Source of the DNA: Acidimicrobiia bacterium
Lineage (GTDB): Bacteria > Actinomycetota > Acidimicrobiia > Spongiisociales > UBA5794
DNA length: 64,000 nucleotides
NCBI GenBank assembly: GCA_030065575.1
Contig: JASJDZ010000001.1
Span: forward strand, 145,884-209,883
Direction of reading: 5' to 3'
Positions 50,803 to 58,883 of the stretch are shown one piece after another (the first letter of the stretch is position 1; the number at the start of each line of letters is the position of its first letter). The notes beneath the pieces are model-generated. The model ran no database searches, was not told where the DNA came from, and saw nothing but the letters and a program-made list of their open reading frames with translations. The translations under genes were made by a program, and so were the position numbers.

Positions 50803-50896
50803 GTCGTGTCATGGGCCGAGATGATCGGTGCTACTACCGCGTGGGGCACCGTCGCGATCCAATGGAGCCGTAGGCAGACACCAATGGAGGTGGATC

Positions 50897-51388
50897 GTGA
50901 AGAAGACAATCATGCTGATTGCAGTTGTTGCATTTGCCCTGCTTGCCGGGGCCTGCAGCATCGACGTGTCCCGCAACGCCGACGGCTCGTTGCAGATCGA
51001 GACCGTGCTCACCGAGGAAAGCCTGGCGAACGAGTTGGCCAGGGGGATCGACGACCCCAACGTCATTTCGATGGATGTCGACATGAAAGACGGTTATGCC
51101 CTCGTCGAGATGGAGGCGAAGAGCGAGTGGGGCGACGGCATCGATGAGGTGTCGTTCAAGGTCGAGATGTTCGTTGTGGATGGGCACCTCGGGGTGAATA
51201 TCACCGAGGCCGTCTGGAACGACATCGAGATCCCGCAGGAACTCACCGACCTCTGGAACGAAGAACTGGCCAAGGAGCTCGAGGAAGGTGCCAAGGAAGA
51301 CCCCGACAGCACCCTCGTTGCGGTCGAGTTGACCGAAAACGATCTCCGCATGGAGTTCCGCCACGAAACCAACGAATCCAAGGGATAG
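50897..51388 (+). CDS. Small acidic lipoprotein next to two-component system
   Basis: This lipoprotein of about 163 residues has a lipobox (FALLAGAC) near residue 16 and an acidic mature part rich in Glu/Asp (LWNEELAKELEEGAKEDPDS). GTG 50897 is preceded by GGAGG. I know no function. Divergent placement from the kinase-regulator pair suggests it is their target or accessory sensor. Confidence 0.78.
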   Translation: MKKTIMLIAVVAFALLAGACSIDVSRNADGSLQIETVLTEESLANELARGIDDPNVISMDVDMKDGYALVEMEAKSEWGDGIDEVSFKVEMFVVDGHLGVNITEAVWNDIEIPQELTDLWNEELAKELEEGAKEDPDSTLVAVELTENDLRMEFRHETNESKG

Positions 51389-51405
51389 CGTCTCTCCCGG
51401 TTCTT

Positions 51406-51441
51406 GCGTAACTGGCGGCAATATCTTGCCGCCAGTTACGC
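51406..51441. repeat. 36-bp perfect hairpin repeat, copy 1
   Basis: GCGTAACTGGCGGCAA and its complement form a perfect 16-bp stem with a 4-nt loop (tatc). The outer flanks GGTTCTT and CGGAAC extend the symmetry imperfectly. Its right arm supplies the stop codon of the overlapping minus-strand gene. Related copies are at 52445 and 55103. Confidence 0.9.
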
Positions 51442-52362
51442 CGGAACGGAGGGGTGATCTAGTTTGGCCTGGATTTCGGAGATGACCCGGACCGGCTGCT
51501 CCTCGAGGTCCCACCAGGTGTACCGCAACATGGTCCAACCCAAGACCGCCGCCTGGTTCTGCTTGCCCCGGTCTCGTCTGAAAGCGATCCGGTCGAGGTG
51601 GTGTGCTTCGCTGTCCAACTCAATGAGCAGTCGGGCATCGGGATAGGCGAAGTCGGATCTACAGACAAACCTTCCAGACTCGTCGAACAAGGTGTACTGG
51701 AGCACGGGCTCAGGCAGACCCCAATCACCTACCAGCCGGCGGAAGCGATCCTCGAGCGCACTCTCGGTCGCAGAATCCCACTTACTACGGGCGGCAAGCA
51801 GCGGCCTGATCACGCCGACCCCGCGCCGGCCCTTCCGCGCCACTCGTTTCATGAAGCGCTCGACATCGAGCAAGGTGAAGAGCCCGAGCCTGATCCCCTG
51901 CTCCAGCGCAGCCTCCACGATCCACTTGTTCGACGCCCCTAGATCGACAACGGTCCGCTCCGGAGTGGTGATCGGAACTCCGTCGAGGTCCACAACATCC
52001 TCCGCAATCAGATCCAGCGACTCGTGAACCCGGATTCCCGATCGGTGCTCCCGATCCCAACGTGTCGTGACTATCTCAATGGTCCTAACGCCGCGTCGGG
52101 TGAGTCCCCAGAGCTCGGCGGCACTCTGATGGGACACAGCGGCGAGCGTGGGACACGAGTCAACTGCAGCGACCATCTGCCGCTGTGTGCTGTCCACGGT
52201 GCCGGCGAAGCAGTACACGCCTGGGTAGAGGCGCACATAGCGCCCGAGGCCTATCCGATGGCGAATGGTGCGATCTGAGATCCCGAGCTGTCGCACCTGA
52301 GCGATGGAGAATACGCCGTGGCGATGAGCAGCAATCGAGGCAAGTTGGGCATCTGTATTCAT
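51436..52362 (-). CDS. AbiEi-like helix-turn-helix protein with DUF559 (Vsr-like) domain
   Basis: This protein has about 308 residues. The N-terminal AbiEi_4-type winged helix is GVFSIAQVRQLGISDRTIRHRIGLGRYVRLYPGVYCFAG. A central segment (TPERTVVDLGAS) is followed by a C-terminal DUF559 domain related to Vsr/very-short-patch endonucleases (YPDARLLIELDSEAHHL, then GWTMLRYTWWDLEEQP). This architecture is common in actinobacteria, often many copies per genome, and is annotated as AbiEi antitoxin family. No AbiEii toxin is adjacent. The gene is bracketed by two copies of the 36-bp hairpin, one providing its stop. ATG 52362 gives the normal N-terminus. Confidence 0.85.
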   Translation of the reverse strand: MNTDAQLASIAAHRHGVFSIAQVRQLGISDRTIRHRIGLGRYVRLYPGVYCFAGTVDSTQRQMVAAVDSCPTLAAVSHQSAAELWGLTRRGVRTIEIVTTRWDREHRSGIRVHESLDLIAEDVVDLDGVPITTPERTVVDLGASNKWIVEAALEQGIRLGLFTLLDVERFMKRVARKGRRGVGVIRPLLAARSKWDSATESALEDRFRRLVGDWGLPEPVLQYTLFDESGRFVCRSDFAYPDARLLIELDSEAHHLDRIAFRRDRGKQNQAAVLGWTMLRYTWWDLEEQPVRVISEIQAKLDHPSVPA

Positions 52363-52444
52363 GAGCCCAGCATGACCCCCGGCCCCGACATTTTGGGGTC
52401 CGACAACTCCCGCGGCCCCTAGTCCGTGCGCTTCCGTGCTTTCG

Positions 52445-52480
52445 GCGTAAGTGGCGGCAATATGTTGCCGCCACTTACGC
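52445..52480. repeat. 36-bp perfect hairpin repeat, copy 2
   Basis: GCGTAAGTGGCGGCAA pairs with its exact complement around a tatg loop. Compared with copy 1, C8 has become G in the left arm and the matching base in the right arm has changed too. This compensatory change argues that the pairing is maintained. It lies upstream of the AbiEi-like gene and downstream of the chimeric binding protein. Confidence 0.9.
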
Positions 52481-52543
52481 AAGAACCGTCGAGGGGTGGC
52501 CCGGATAGGGCCACCCCTCGTCAGGGATTCCGATCAGGGATCG

Positions 52544-54886
52544 TCAATCAAGGGAGCGGAGTGCCCACTCCCAGGCCTTCTGATACTTCTTGATCGCCTT
52601 GGCTTCGCGACCGTCGGCCGCATAGCCATCGCCGCTATGGAAGTAACTCCAGGCTTTCTCCAGGTCGGCTGCGTCGCCGCCCGCTCTGTCGGCATCGGTG
52701 ATGGCTGTGAGCGCAAGGGTACGGTCGGCCGAAACCATGACCGCAATCACCTTCTGCAGCTCCGGTACGTCGTAGCCGAACTTGGCTAGCAGACGCCCTG
52801 CAACATCGAGCGATAGGGTTGCCCTCCGCTCGTACCAGAACACACCGCTGCCACCGTTCGGGTCTAGGCGATAGTCATCTACCCAACGCCATCCTTGGAG
52901 ACTGGCATCAAGGCTTCTGGCTGCCCGGGAAACCAACCCGCGTGACCACCACGGCAGCTCGCCGGAGTCGATCAGCTCGCTGAGTATCCCCGACGCCTGC
53001 TCTTTCAGCTGCAGCGGAGAAGGCACTGCCCAACCTGCGTGCGTGGCATCGCCGTCCTCGTCGGACTCCTCAGCGAATCCCCCCATGCCGGGGAGGAGGT
53101 CAAGCGGATCCTGGTCCTCCCAAGGCGCCGAGAAATCGGCCGTCCAGTTTCCGTCGAGATCGGCATTTACGATCCGGAACGGACCTTCGGGCTCGAACGG
53201 CTCATCGGACCACACGCCCCCATCCCACGCAAAGAGCGGTATGAACACCAACTGATCAGCAAGGATGGATTCGGCTTCAGCCACATACTCAGCCAGTTCC
53301 CCGCGATCGTCCGACGCGTCCATCAATCCCACCAGCTCCGCCATGCGGGCCGTGGCCGCGTTGACTTGCGACGAGCCGGGCGTTCCCCAACTGTTGAAGT
53401 TGAAGTCGAAGCGCTCCTCGGGGTCGACCGTCCAGTGGGCTCCGACCAACCAGTCGAGTCGGTTCGACCCAACTAGAGCGAAGCTCGTTAGGTCACCCGT
53501 CCTCTCGAAGACCGAATCGAAGAAGAAGTCCTCGAGCTCTACCTGCAGTTCGATCCCGGCGGCTCCAAGCATCGGTACCAGCAGTTCGGTCATCTGGGCG
53601 CGCGTGTCGTTGCCGGCAGTTGTGCTCAGCATCGCCACCGGCGGGTTGGCGACACAATCGCGGCCGAGATCCGCGCAGAGACTGTCGACCAACGTTGCGG
53701 CAGCAGCGGGGTCGTACGGGTATTGCGCCCAGGCGCGCTGCGACAGGTCGGGCAGATATGCGTCAACGTAGGAGTCGAGCGAGTAGGCAGCCTTGGGTAT
53801 CGCCTCAGCCAGTAGATCCTTGTCTATGGCATGGGCAACCGCCTGCCGAAACTCGATGTACTCATTGAGCGAATCCGGGTTGCGGTTGTCGGGCCCGAAC
53901 TGGAAGTTGAGGAACTCCCAGGCGACACCCGGTGTGCTCGTACCCACGAACACCTCAGCGCCGGGTTCTGCGGTGCCATGCACCAGGTCCGCCAGGGCGT
54001 CTACCTCTGTAACCATGAGTTCGGTGACCCAGTGGCTCTTCGTGGACTCGCCATCGGTTACGACGACATAGTGACCGGGCAGTATGTCGAAGTCGATGTT
54101 CTCGATCATGAACTCGCCGTCGTAGATCTCGAACGTGAACTCATGCAGCACGGTGGCGGGGTCGTCGTCATCATCGATTGTGACGGTGACCTCATCACCC
54201 CCGAACCACTCATGACCCCACATCTGATCACCGTCGGGACGGACGAAGAAGTTCGGCTCGGCGGGCGGTTCGAGATACCACTCCCGGTATGTCGAGTCCC
54301 CGTCGTCATCGAACACCTGGGCTTCGCCACCGGTGTCGATGACGATGTCCAGGACGTCCCCTTCATGGGCCTCGTCGCCCGGATTGGCGAAATCGGCTTC
54401 CCAGAACCCACCGCCATCGGCCTCGACCGTGCGGTAGGCCTCTCCGAATTCGTTCCAGGCCGCCACGTCTACCGCTTCGAACGGCGGAGCGAACCCCATG
54501 ACGGTTTCTTGATCCTCGTCAATCTCTAGCACCTCGAGGTCGGCGACCAGCAGCTGCTTAGTGATCTCGACTCCGTCATCGGCAGTGACGTAGTTGCCGG
54601 GCTCGATCTCGCCCAGATCCTCCAGCCAGAACTCCCACCCCCATGGCTGAATCTCGGCAGAATCGCTGAACAGGATGCCGTTGTCCGGGTTTTCGTCATT
54701 ATCGACAGTGATGGTCACAGTCCGGCCTTCGACCCAACCGTCGCCCTCTCCCCAGACGAAGAAGGGCGTCTCCACAGAGAATGCTGGCTCAGGTTCCGCC
54801 GCTGCTGGGCCCGGTGCGGCAAGGATGCCCAGCATCAACATGACCGCGGCGAGAATCGTCAGGCCGCGGGTTCTTCCACGAAACAT
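52544..54886 (-). CDS. Chimeric secreted protein: Ig-like N-terminus joined to half an SBP_bac_5 domain
   Basis: This protein of about 780 residues starts with a signal peptide (ending PGPAAA). Beta-rich repeats (about 35-310) follow, with VTITVDNDENPDNG and VTVTIDDDDDPATV units. At about residue 318 the sequence switches to TPGVAWEFLNFQFGPDN and FRQAVAHAIDKDLLAEA, which is the middle of family-5 oligopeptide-binding proteins, continuing to ILADQLVFIPLFAW. The first lobe of that family is missing, so classical peptide binding is doubtful. The C-terminal 180 residues are helical. It has a strong AGGGGAGGAA ribosome site behind a leader hairpin. Confidence 0.8.
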   Translation of the reverse strand: MFRGRTRGLTILAAVMLMLGILAAPGPAAAEPEPAFSVETPFFVWGEGDGWVEGRTVTITVDNDENPDNGILFSDSAEIQPWGWEFWLEDLGEIEPGNYVTADDGVEITKQLLVADLEVLEIDEDQETVMGFAPPFEAVDVAAWNEFGEAYRTVEADGGGFWEADFANPGDEAHEGDVLDIVIDTGGEAQVFDDDGDSTYREWYLEPPAEPNFFVRPDGDQMWGHEWFGGDEVTVTIDDDDDPATVLHEFTFEIYDGEFMIENIDFDILPGHYVVVTDGESTKSHWVTELMVTEVDALADLVHGTAEPGAEVFVGTSTPGVAWEFLNFQFGPDNRNPDSLNEYIEFRQAVAHAIDKDLLAEAIPKAAYSLDSYVDAYLPDLSQRAWAQYPYDPAAAATLVDSLCADLGRDCVANPPVAMLSTTAGNDTRAQMTELLVPMLGAAGIELQVELEDFFFDSVFERTGDLTSFALVGSNRLDWLVGAHWTVDPEERFDFNFNSWGTPGSSQVNAATARMAELVGLMDASDDRGELAEYVAEAESILADQLVFIPLFAWDGGVWSDEPFEPEGPFRIVNADLDGNWTADFSAPWEDQDPLDLLPGMGGFAEESDEDGDATHAGWAVPSPLQLKEQASGILSELIDSGELPWWSRGLVSRAARSLDASLQGWRWVDDYRLDPNGGSGVFWYERRATLSLDVAGRLLAKFGYDVPELQKVIAVMVSADRTLALTAITDADRAGGDAADLEKAWSYFHSGDGYAADGREAKAIKKYQKAWEWALRSLD

Positions 54887-54911
54887 GGTGTGTTCCTCCC
54901 CTAGAAGAATG

Positions 54912-54930
54912 AACCCGGCTAAGCCGGGTT
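54912..54930 (-). promoter_or_regulatory. Leader hairpin before the chimeric binding-protein gene
   Basis: AACCCGGC and its complement form an 8-bp stem with a 3-nt loop, about 25 nt upstream of the start and just before a strong ribosome site. A similar arrangement (AACCCGG, 5-nt loop, CCGGG, then GGGGAGGAA) is seen at 48744-48776 without a following gene. It could modulate translation or mRNA stability. Confidence 0.45.
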
Positions 54931-55102
54931 GGTACAACCAGGGATCTGCGGCAATGGTGATGGTCGGGGCGCCGTGAGGTGACAGGACGCCCGAAGCGAC
55001 AATTCCCATATGTTCCCTCTGGTCTACCGTACCCGCGGCTAATCCAACTTGGGGAGGGAATTGGTCACATCTGGGAGATTGCGCTCCCCGCTCTCGGTTC
55101 CG

Positions 55103-55138
55103 GCGTAACTGGCGGCAACATATTGCCGCCAGTTACGC
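55103..55138. repeat. 36-bp perfect hairpin repeat, copy 3
   Basis: The arms are identical to copy 1 (GCGTAACTGGCGGCAA and complement) with loop cata. The outer flanks read GTTCCG on the left and AAGAAC on the right. It lies between the chimeric binding-protein gene and the SDR gene, close to the SDR stop. Confidence 0.9.
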
Positions 55139-55164
55139 AAGAACGCAGGAGTTGGGCGGCTCGG

Positions 55165-55884
55165 CTAGTCCTGTTCGTCGATGGAGCGCATTGACCAGAT
55201 CAGGGTGCGCATTGACTTGGGTTGGCTGAGGATGGTGACAACGGCATCGGCGATGTTCTTCGGGCGCATCATTGCGTCGAGACCTTCCATGTCCGGGGTG
55301 CGACCCCATCCCATAGCGAACTCGGTATCTGTACCTCCCGGGCAAATCGTGCTGACCCGGATGTTCTTCGACCGCAGCTCCCGATCGAGACCGCCCGCCA
55401 GGCCCACCTGGGCGAACTTCGTAGCGGCATAGACAGCCTCGTCCCCAGCCCCGCGCAGACCGGCGACCGACGACACAATGACGATGTCGCCCTCACCCTT
55501 CTCGAGGAAGTGGGGAACGGCGGCTCGGATCGGCCACACCGTGCCCGCCACGTTGATATCCATCATCTCAGCCAGCTTCTCGTCGCTGAGATCCATGATC
55601 CCGCCGTAGGCGCCAATTCCGGCGTTGGCAACGAGGGCATCCAGCTGCCCGAAAGTGTCAATCGCCGCCGCAACTAGTCGCTGCGAATCCTCGGGCTTGC
55701 GAACGTCCATCTCGACGGCGAGGGCTGAACCATCCAAGTGCTCCACTATCTGCTCGAGACGTTCGATGCGACGTGCTCCGAGCACAACCTTGGCCCCCTT
55801 AGCGACGAGTGCCCGGGCGCTTGCTTCTCCGATTCCGGCGCTGGCTCCAGTGATGGCGACCACCTGACCGGTGAGGTCTCGCAT
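55165..55884 (-). CDS. Short-chain dehydrogenase/reductase
   Basis: This is a 239-residue classical SDR: VAITGASAGIGEASARALVAKGAKVVLGARR for NADP binding, VANAGIG, catalytic Ser in VIVSSVAG and the YAATKFA (YxxxK) motif. It resembles bacterial SDRs of the YdfG/serine-3-dehydrogenase group. The substrate is not fixed by sequence. It starts at ATG 55884, preceded by GAGGAGAGAG. Confidence 0.92.
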   Translation of the reverse strand: MRDLTGQVVAITGASAGIGEASARALVAKGAKVVLGARRIERLEQIVEHLDGSALAVEMDVRKPEDSQRLVAAAIDTFGQLDALVANAGIGAYGGIMDLSDEKLAEMMDINVAGTVWPIRAAVPHFLEKGEGDIVIVSSVAGLRGAGDEAVYAATKFAQVGLAGGLDRELRSKNIRVSTICPGGTDTEFAMGWGRTPDMEGLDAMMRPKNIADAVVTILSQPKSMRTLIWSMRSIDEQD

Positions 55885-55999
55885 GACTCTCTCCTCCTCT
55901 GATCTGTCTCGATCCCAGCGTAGCTACCCCGACAGAGGCGCTACCAGCGCTGGCTTGCTGCGCAAGCCGTAAGCTTGCGGGACGCAAGGAGAATGCTCG

Positions 56000-56848
56000 A
56001 TGGACTTCCACAACCCCGGCGCTTCCATCTACGTGCCCGACGGGATAGAGCCTGCCGAAGCAGTCGGCCGTACGACGCACCTCGCCGTAGGCGCTCACCA
56101 GGACGACATCCCGATAATGGCCTACGACGGCATCCTCCGCTGCTTCGGGCGCGGCGACCGGTGGTTTCTCGGCATCACTGTGACCGACGGAGCCGGCAGT
56201 CCCCGCGCCGGGCTCTACGCCGACTACACCGATGAGGAGATGCGTGCGGTACGGATGGTTGAGGAGCAGAAGGCCGCGTTCGTCGGGGAGTACAGCGCAG
56301 CCATCCAGCTCGACTATGCCAGCGCCGCAGTGAAGACCGGCGAAACGGACACCGTGGCCGATGAGCTAGCCGGGATCATCAGCGCCGCCGCACCTAGTGT
56401 GGTCTACACCCACAACCTCGCCGATAGGCACGACACCCATGTGGCCACCGCCCTGCGTACGATCGCTGCCATCCGCAGCCTTCCCGATGCGAGGCGTCCG
56501 AAGGCCCTCTATGGATGCGAGGTGTGGCGAGACCTCGACTGGATGATCGGCGCCGACAAGGTGCTGTTCGATGTATCACTGCACGGCAGTCTCTCCGCCG
56601 CGCTCATCGGGGTCTATGACTCACAGATAGCCGGCGGCAAGAGGTACGACCTGGCGACCGATGGCCGGCGGCTGGCCAACGCCACCTATCTGGCCAGCCA
56701 CGATGTTGATGATGCACAGGCAATCATCGTGGGAATGGGCCTGACCCCGCTCATCCGAGACGACTCCGTCGATGTGACCGAGTACGTCGTGGGCCACATC
56801 ACCCGCATGCAGCAGGACATCACCGACCGATTCGAGCGAATGAGTTGA
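56000..56848 (+). CDS. PIG-L/LmbE family deacetylase
   Basis: This 282-residue zinc hydrolase of the LmbE fold has the family metal motif AHQDD (canonically AHPDD) near residue 32 and a second His in DRHDTH near residue 143. PIG-L enzymes remove N-acetyl groups from amino sugars. The next gene encodes a SIS-domain sugar isomerase/deaminase 10 nt away, so a short pathway for an N-acetylated amino sugar is likely. The exact substrate is unknown. Confidence 0.88.
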   Translation: MDFHNPGASIYVPDGIEPAEAVGRTTHLAVGAHQDDIPIMAYDGILRCFGRGDRWFLGITVTDGAGSPRAGLYADYTDEEMRAVRMVEEQKAAFVGEYSAAIQLDYASAAVKTGETDTVADELAGIISAAAPSVVYTHNLADRHDTHVATALRTIAAIRSLPDARRPKALYGCEVWRDLDWMIGADKVLFDVSLHGSLSAALIGVYDSQIAGGKRYDLATDGRRLANATYLASHDVDDAQAIIVGMGLTPLIRDDSVDVTEYVVGHITRMQQDITDRFERMS

Positions 56849-56858
56849 GGGTGCAGCC

Positions 56859-57890
56859 GTGACAATGCGATCGGAGATCGGCGAGCAGCCGGAGGTCTTT
56901 CGTAGGGCCCTTGCCGTCAACGAGGAGCCGCTATCGGAACTCGCCGGCAGGATCAGCGCGCTCCAGTTCGACTACGCACTGATCGCTGCGCGCGGCACTT
57001 CGGATAACGCCGCTCGCTACGCCAAGTACCTATGGGCGGCTCACAACGGAATCCCGATCGCTCTTGCCGCCCCGTCCCTATTCACCAGCTATCAACGCCC
57101 ACCCCGGCTCGATGGAGCGCTGGTCGTCGGCATCTCACAATCCGGCGAGTCTCCCGATCTGATCGCCGTACTCGCCGAGGGCCGCAAGCAAGGCCGGCCG
57201 ATCCTCGCAATCACCAACGAGCCCGAATCCCCCCTGGCCGAGCAGGCCGACATGGTCATCGACATCGCCGCCGGTGAGGAGCTCGCCGTGGCTGCCACGA
57301 AGACCTACACGGCCCAACTCCTCGCTGTCGCCATGCTGTCGGCCGCACTCGATTCGGAAACGCCTGGAGAGGAACTGAGCAGCCTGCCCGGGCATGTCGA
57401 GTCCGTCATCGCAACCGAGGACACGATCAACGCGGTCGCCGCCGACCTGGCCGACATGCGCTCATGCGCCGTGCTGGGCCGCGGTTACAACCACTCGACC
57501 GCCTACGAATGGGCGCTCAAGGTCCAGGAGGTCACCTACGTCCTCGCCCACCCGTACTCGACTGCCGACTTCCGCCACGGCCCAATCGCGGTTGCGGAGC
57601 CCGGATTCCCGATTCTGGCCGTGGCAGCAGACGGCCCTCTGTTCGATGACATGATGCAATTGCTCGGCGAGGTCACAAGAGAGAAGCATGCACGCACCCT
57701 CGTCCTCTCCAACCGGGCAGAGGCACTCGCGGAGGCCCGGTTTGCAGTCCCGCTTCCCGCTGTGCCGGAATGGATCAGTCCGATCCCGGCCATCGTCGCC
57801 GCCCAGCTATTCACGTACCATCTCGGCGCGATCAAGGGCCTCGATACCGACCAACCTCGCGGTCTGAACAAGGTGACTCGCACTACTTAA
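56859..57890 (+). CDS. SIS-domain sugar isomerase/deaminase (NagB-II/GlmS-C-like)
   Basis: This 343-residue protein carries two SIS folds: IAARGTSDNAARYAKYLW and GISQSGESPDLIAVLAEG in the first, LGRGYNHSTAYEWALKVQEVTYVLAHPYSTADFRHGP in the second. This matches the isomerase half of GlmS and the NagB-II deaminases (glucosamine-6-phosphate to fructose-6-phosphate plus ammonia). No glutaminase domain is present. Pairing with a PIG-L deacetylase supports amino-sugar catabolism or cell-wall recycling. The GTG start at 56859 is followed by an in-frame ATG at 56865. Confidence 0.9.
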   Translation: MTMRSEIGEQPEVFRRALAVNEEPLSELAGRISALQFDYALIAARGTSDNAARYAKYLWAAHNGIPIALAAPSLFTSYQRPPRLDGALVVGISQSGESPDLIAVLAEGRKQGRPILAITNEPESPLAEQADMVIDIAAGEELAVAATKTYTAQLLAVAMLSAALDSETPGEELSSLPGHVESVIATEDTINAVAADLADMRSCAVLGRGYNHSTAYEWALKVQEVTYVLAHPYSTADFRHGPIAVAEPGFPILAVAADGPLFDDMMQLLGEVTREKHARTLVLSNRAEALAEARFAVPLPAVPEWISPIPAIVAAQLFTYHLGAIKGLDTDQPRGLNKVTRTT

Positions 57891-57975
57891 CAAACGAAGA
57901 ACAAGGGCGGTAATGGGAAGCATCTCTCCATTCCCGTGTTATCACCCACAGCAGGATCAATACGGAGAGAAGATT

Positions 57976-58596
57976 ATGGAACTGATTCGCCGCTTCAAGT
58001 GGCCCATCATCGGAGCCGGGGCAGTCGTGCTCGTGGTGGGCTTTCTGTTATTCCGACCCGACAAGCTGTTTGTCGACGACACCGTCAACGAGTCGCTATC
58101 CGATGCGTTCCCGGTGGCGGCCGCCGACACACAGAGTTCGTCAACCACCACCACGACGACGACCACGACGACAACGGCTGCGCCGGCAGAAGCTGATGAA
58201 TCGGAAACGGCGAGCACCGACACAACGACAACTACCACTACAACCTTGCCGCCCGAGCCAGCCGGCCCGGTCGCCATCGGCACCGGCTCGTTCTACGGAA
58301 TCGATCACTCCGCCGAGGGCACCGCGACCGTATATGAGCTCGAAGGCGACTTCGTGCTCCGATTCGAGGACGACACCGACATTCAGAACGGGCCGGACTT
58401 GTGGGTCTGGGTGCTCGCCGCCGATTCCTATGACGGCGGCGACCCCGGTGAGTTCATCGAACTGGGCAAGATCAAGGGCAACGTGGGAGGCCAGAACTAC
58501 GAGCTACCTCCGGAGTTCGACCCAGAGGTTCATCAGTTCGTACTCATCTGGTGCAAGCGCTTCTCGGTGCCGTTCGCGGCGTCCCCGTTGGCGTAG
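57976..58596 (+). CDS. Membrane-anchored DM13 domain protein with Thr-rich linkers
   Basis: This protein of about 206 residues has one N-terminal membrane helix (about 8-25), two poly-threonine linkers (about 55-65 and 80-90), and a DM13 domain. The domain includes GTGSFYGIDHSAEGTATVYELEGDFVLRFEDDTDIQNGPDLWVWVL and QFVLIWCKRFSVPFAASPL, with the conserved cysteine. DM13 domains are proposed electron-transfer or adhesion modules. ATG 57976 follows GGAGAGAAG. It sits outside the membrane and converges on the feo operon. Confidence 0.9.
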   Translation: MELIRRFKWPIIGAGAVVLVVGFLLFRPDKLFVDDTVNESLSDAFPVAAADTQSSSTTTTTTTTTTTAAPAEADESETASTDTTTTTTTTLPPEPAGPVAIGTGSFYGIDHSAEGTATVYELEGDFVLRFEDDTDIQNGPDLWVWVLAADSYDGGDPGEFIELGKIKGNVGGQNYELPPEFDPEVHQFVLIWCKRFSVPFAASPLA

Positions 58597-58598
58597 AG

Positions 58599-58883
58599 CT
58601 AGCTGAGCCGGGAGCTCCGAATCTCGAGACTGGTGACGCTGAGATCGACCACCAGCGAGCAATCCTCGGGACCGGGGCAGGTCATCGAGCATGAGCCACT
58701 CGAGGAACACTCGTCCACCGGGTGCTGCGGCGTCATCTCGGCACCGAGCCGGCCGCTGGCTCTCAGGGCATCGAGCATTGCGGCAACCTCGCCTGGGGAG
58801 ACTCCCAGGCGAAGCGCCAGTTCGATCCCCGTCACCGGTCCCTTGGATTCCTCGATGGCGCTGAGCAGCGCAGTCAATCTCAT
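58599..58883 (-). CDS. feoC: FeoC-like winged-helix protein with cysteine cluster
   Basis: This 94-residue protein has an N-terminal winged helix (LLSAIEESKGPVTGIELALRLGVSPGEVAAMLDALRASGRL) and a four-cysteine cluster around DECSSSGSCSMTCPGPEDC. This is typical of FeoC proteins, where the cysteines may hold an Fe-S cluster. Its start overlaps the FeoB stop (ATGA), and it ends the iron operon. Confidence 0.85.
   Translation of the reverse strand: MRLTALLSAIEESKGPVTGIELALRLGVSPGEVAAMLDALRASGRLGAEMTPQHPVDECSSSGSCSMTCPGPEDCSLVVDLSVTSLEIRSSRLS

Noticed and set aside
51436..52362. Complete AbiE toxin-antitoxin system
   Set aside because: Only the AbiEi-like regulator fused to DUF559 is present. 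No nucleotidyltransferase toxin (AbiEii) lies beside it.
51406..55138. Insertion sequence with terminal inverted repeats
   Set aside because: The hairpins are complete palindromes, not opposed single-arm ends, and neither enclosed gene resembles a transposase.
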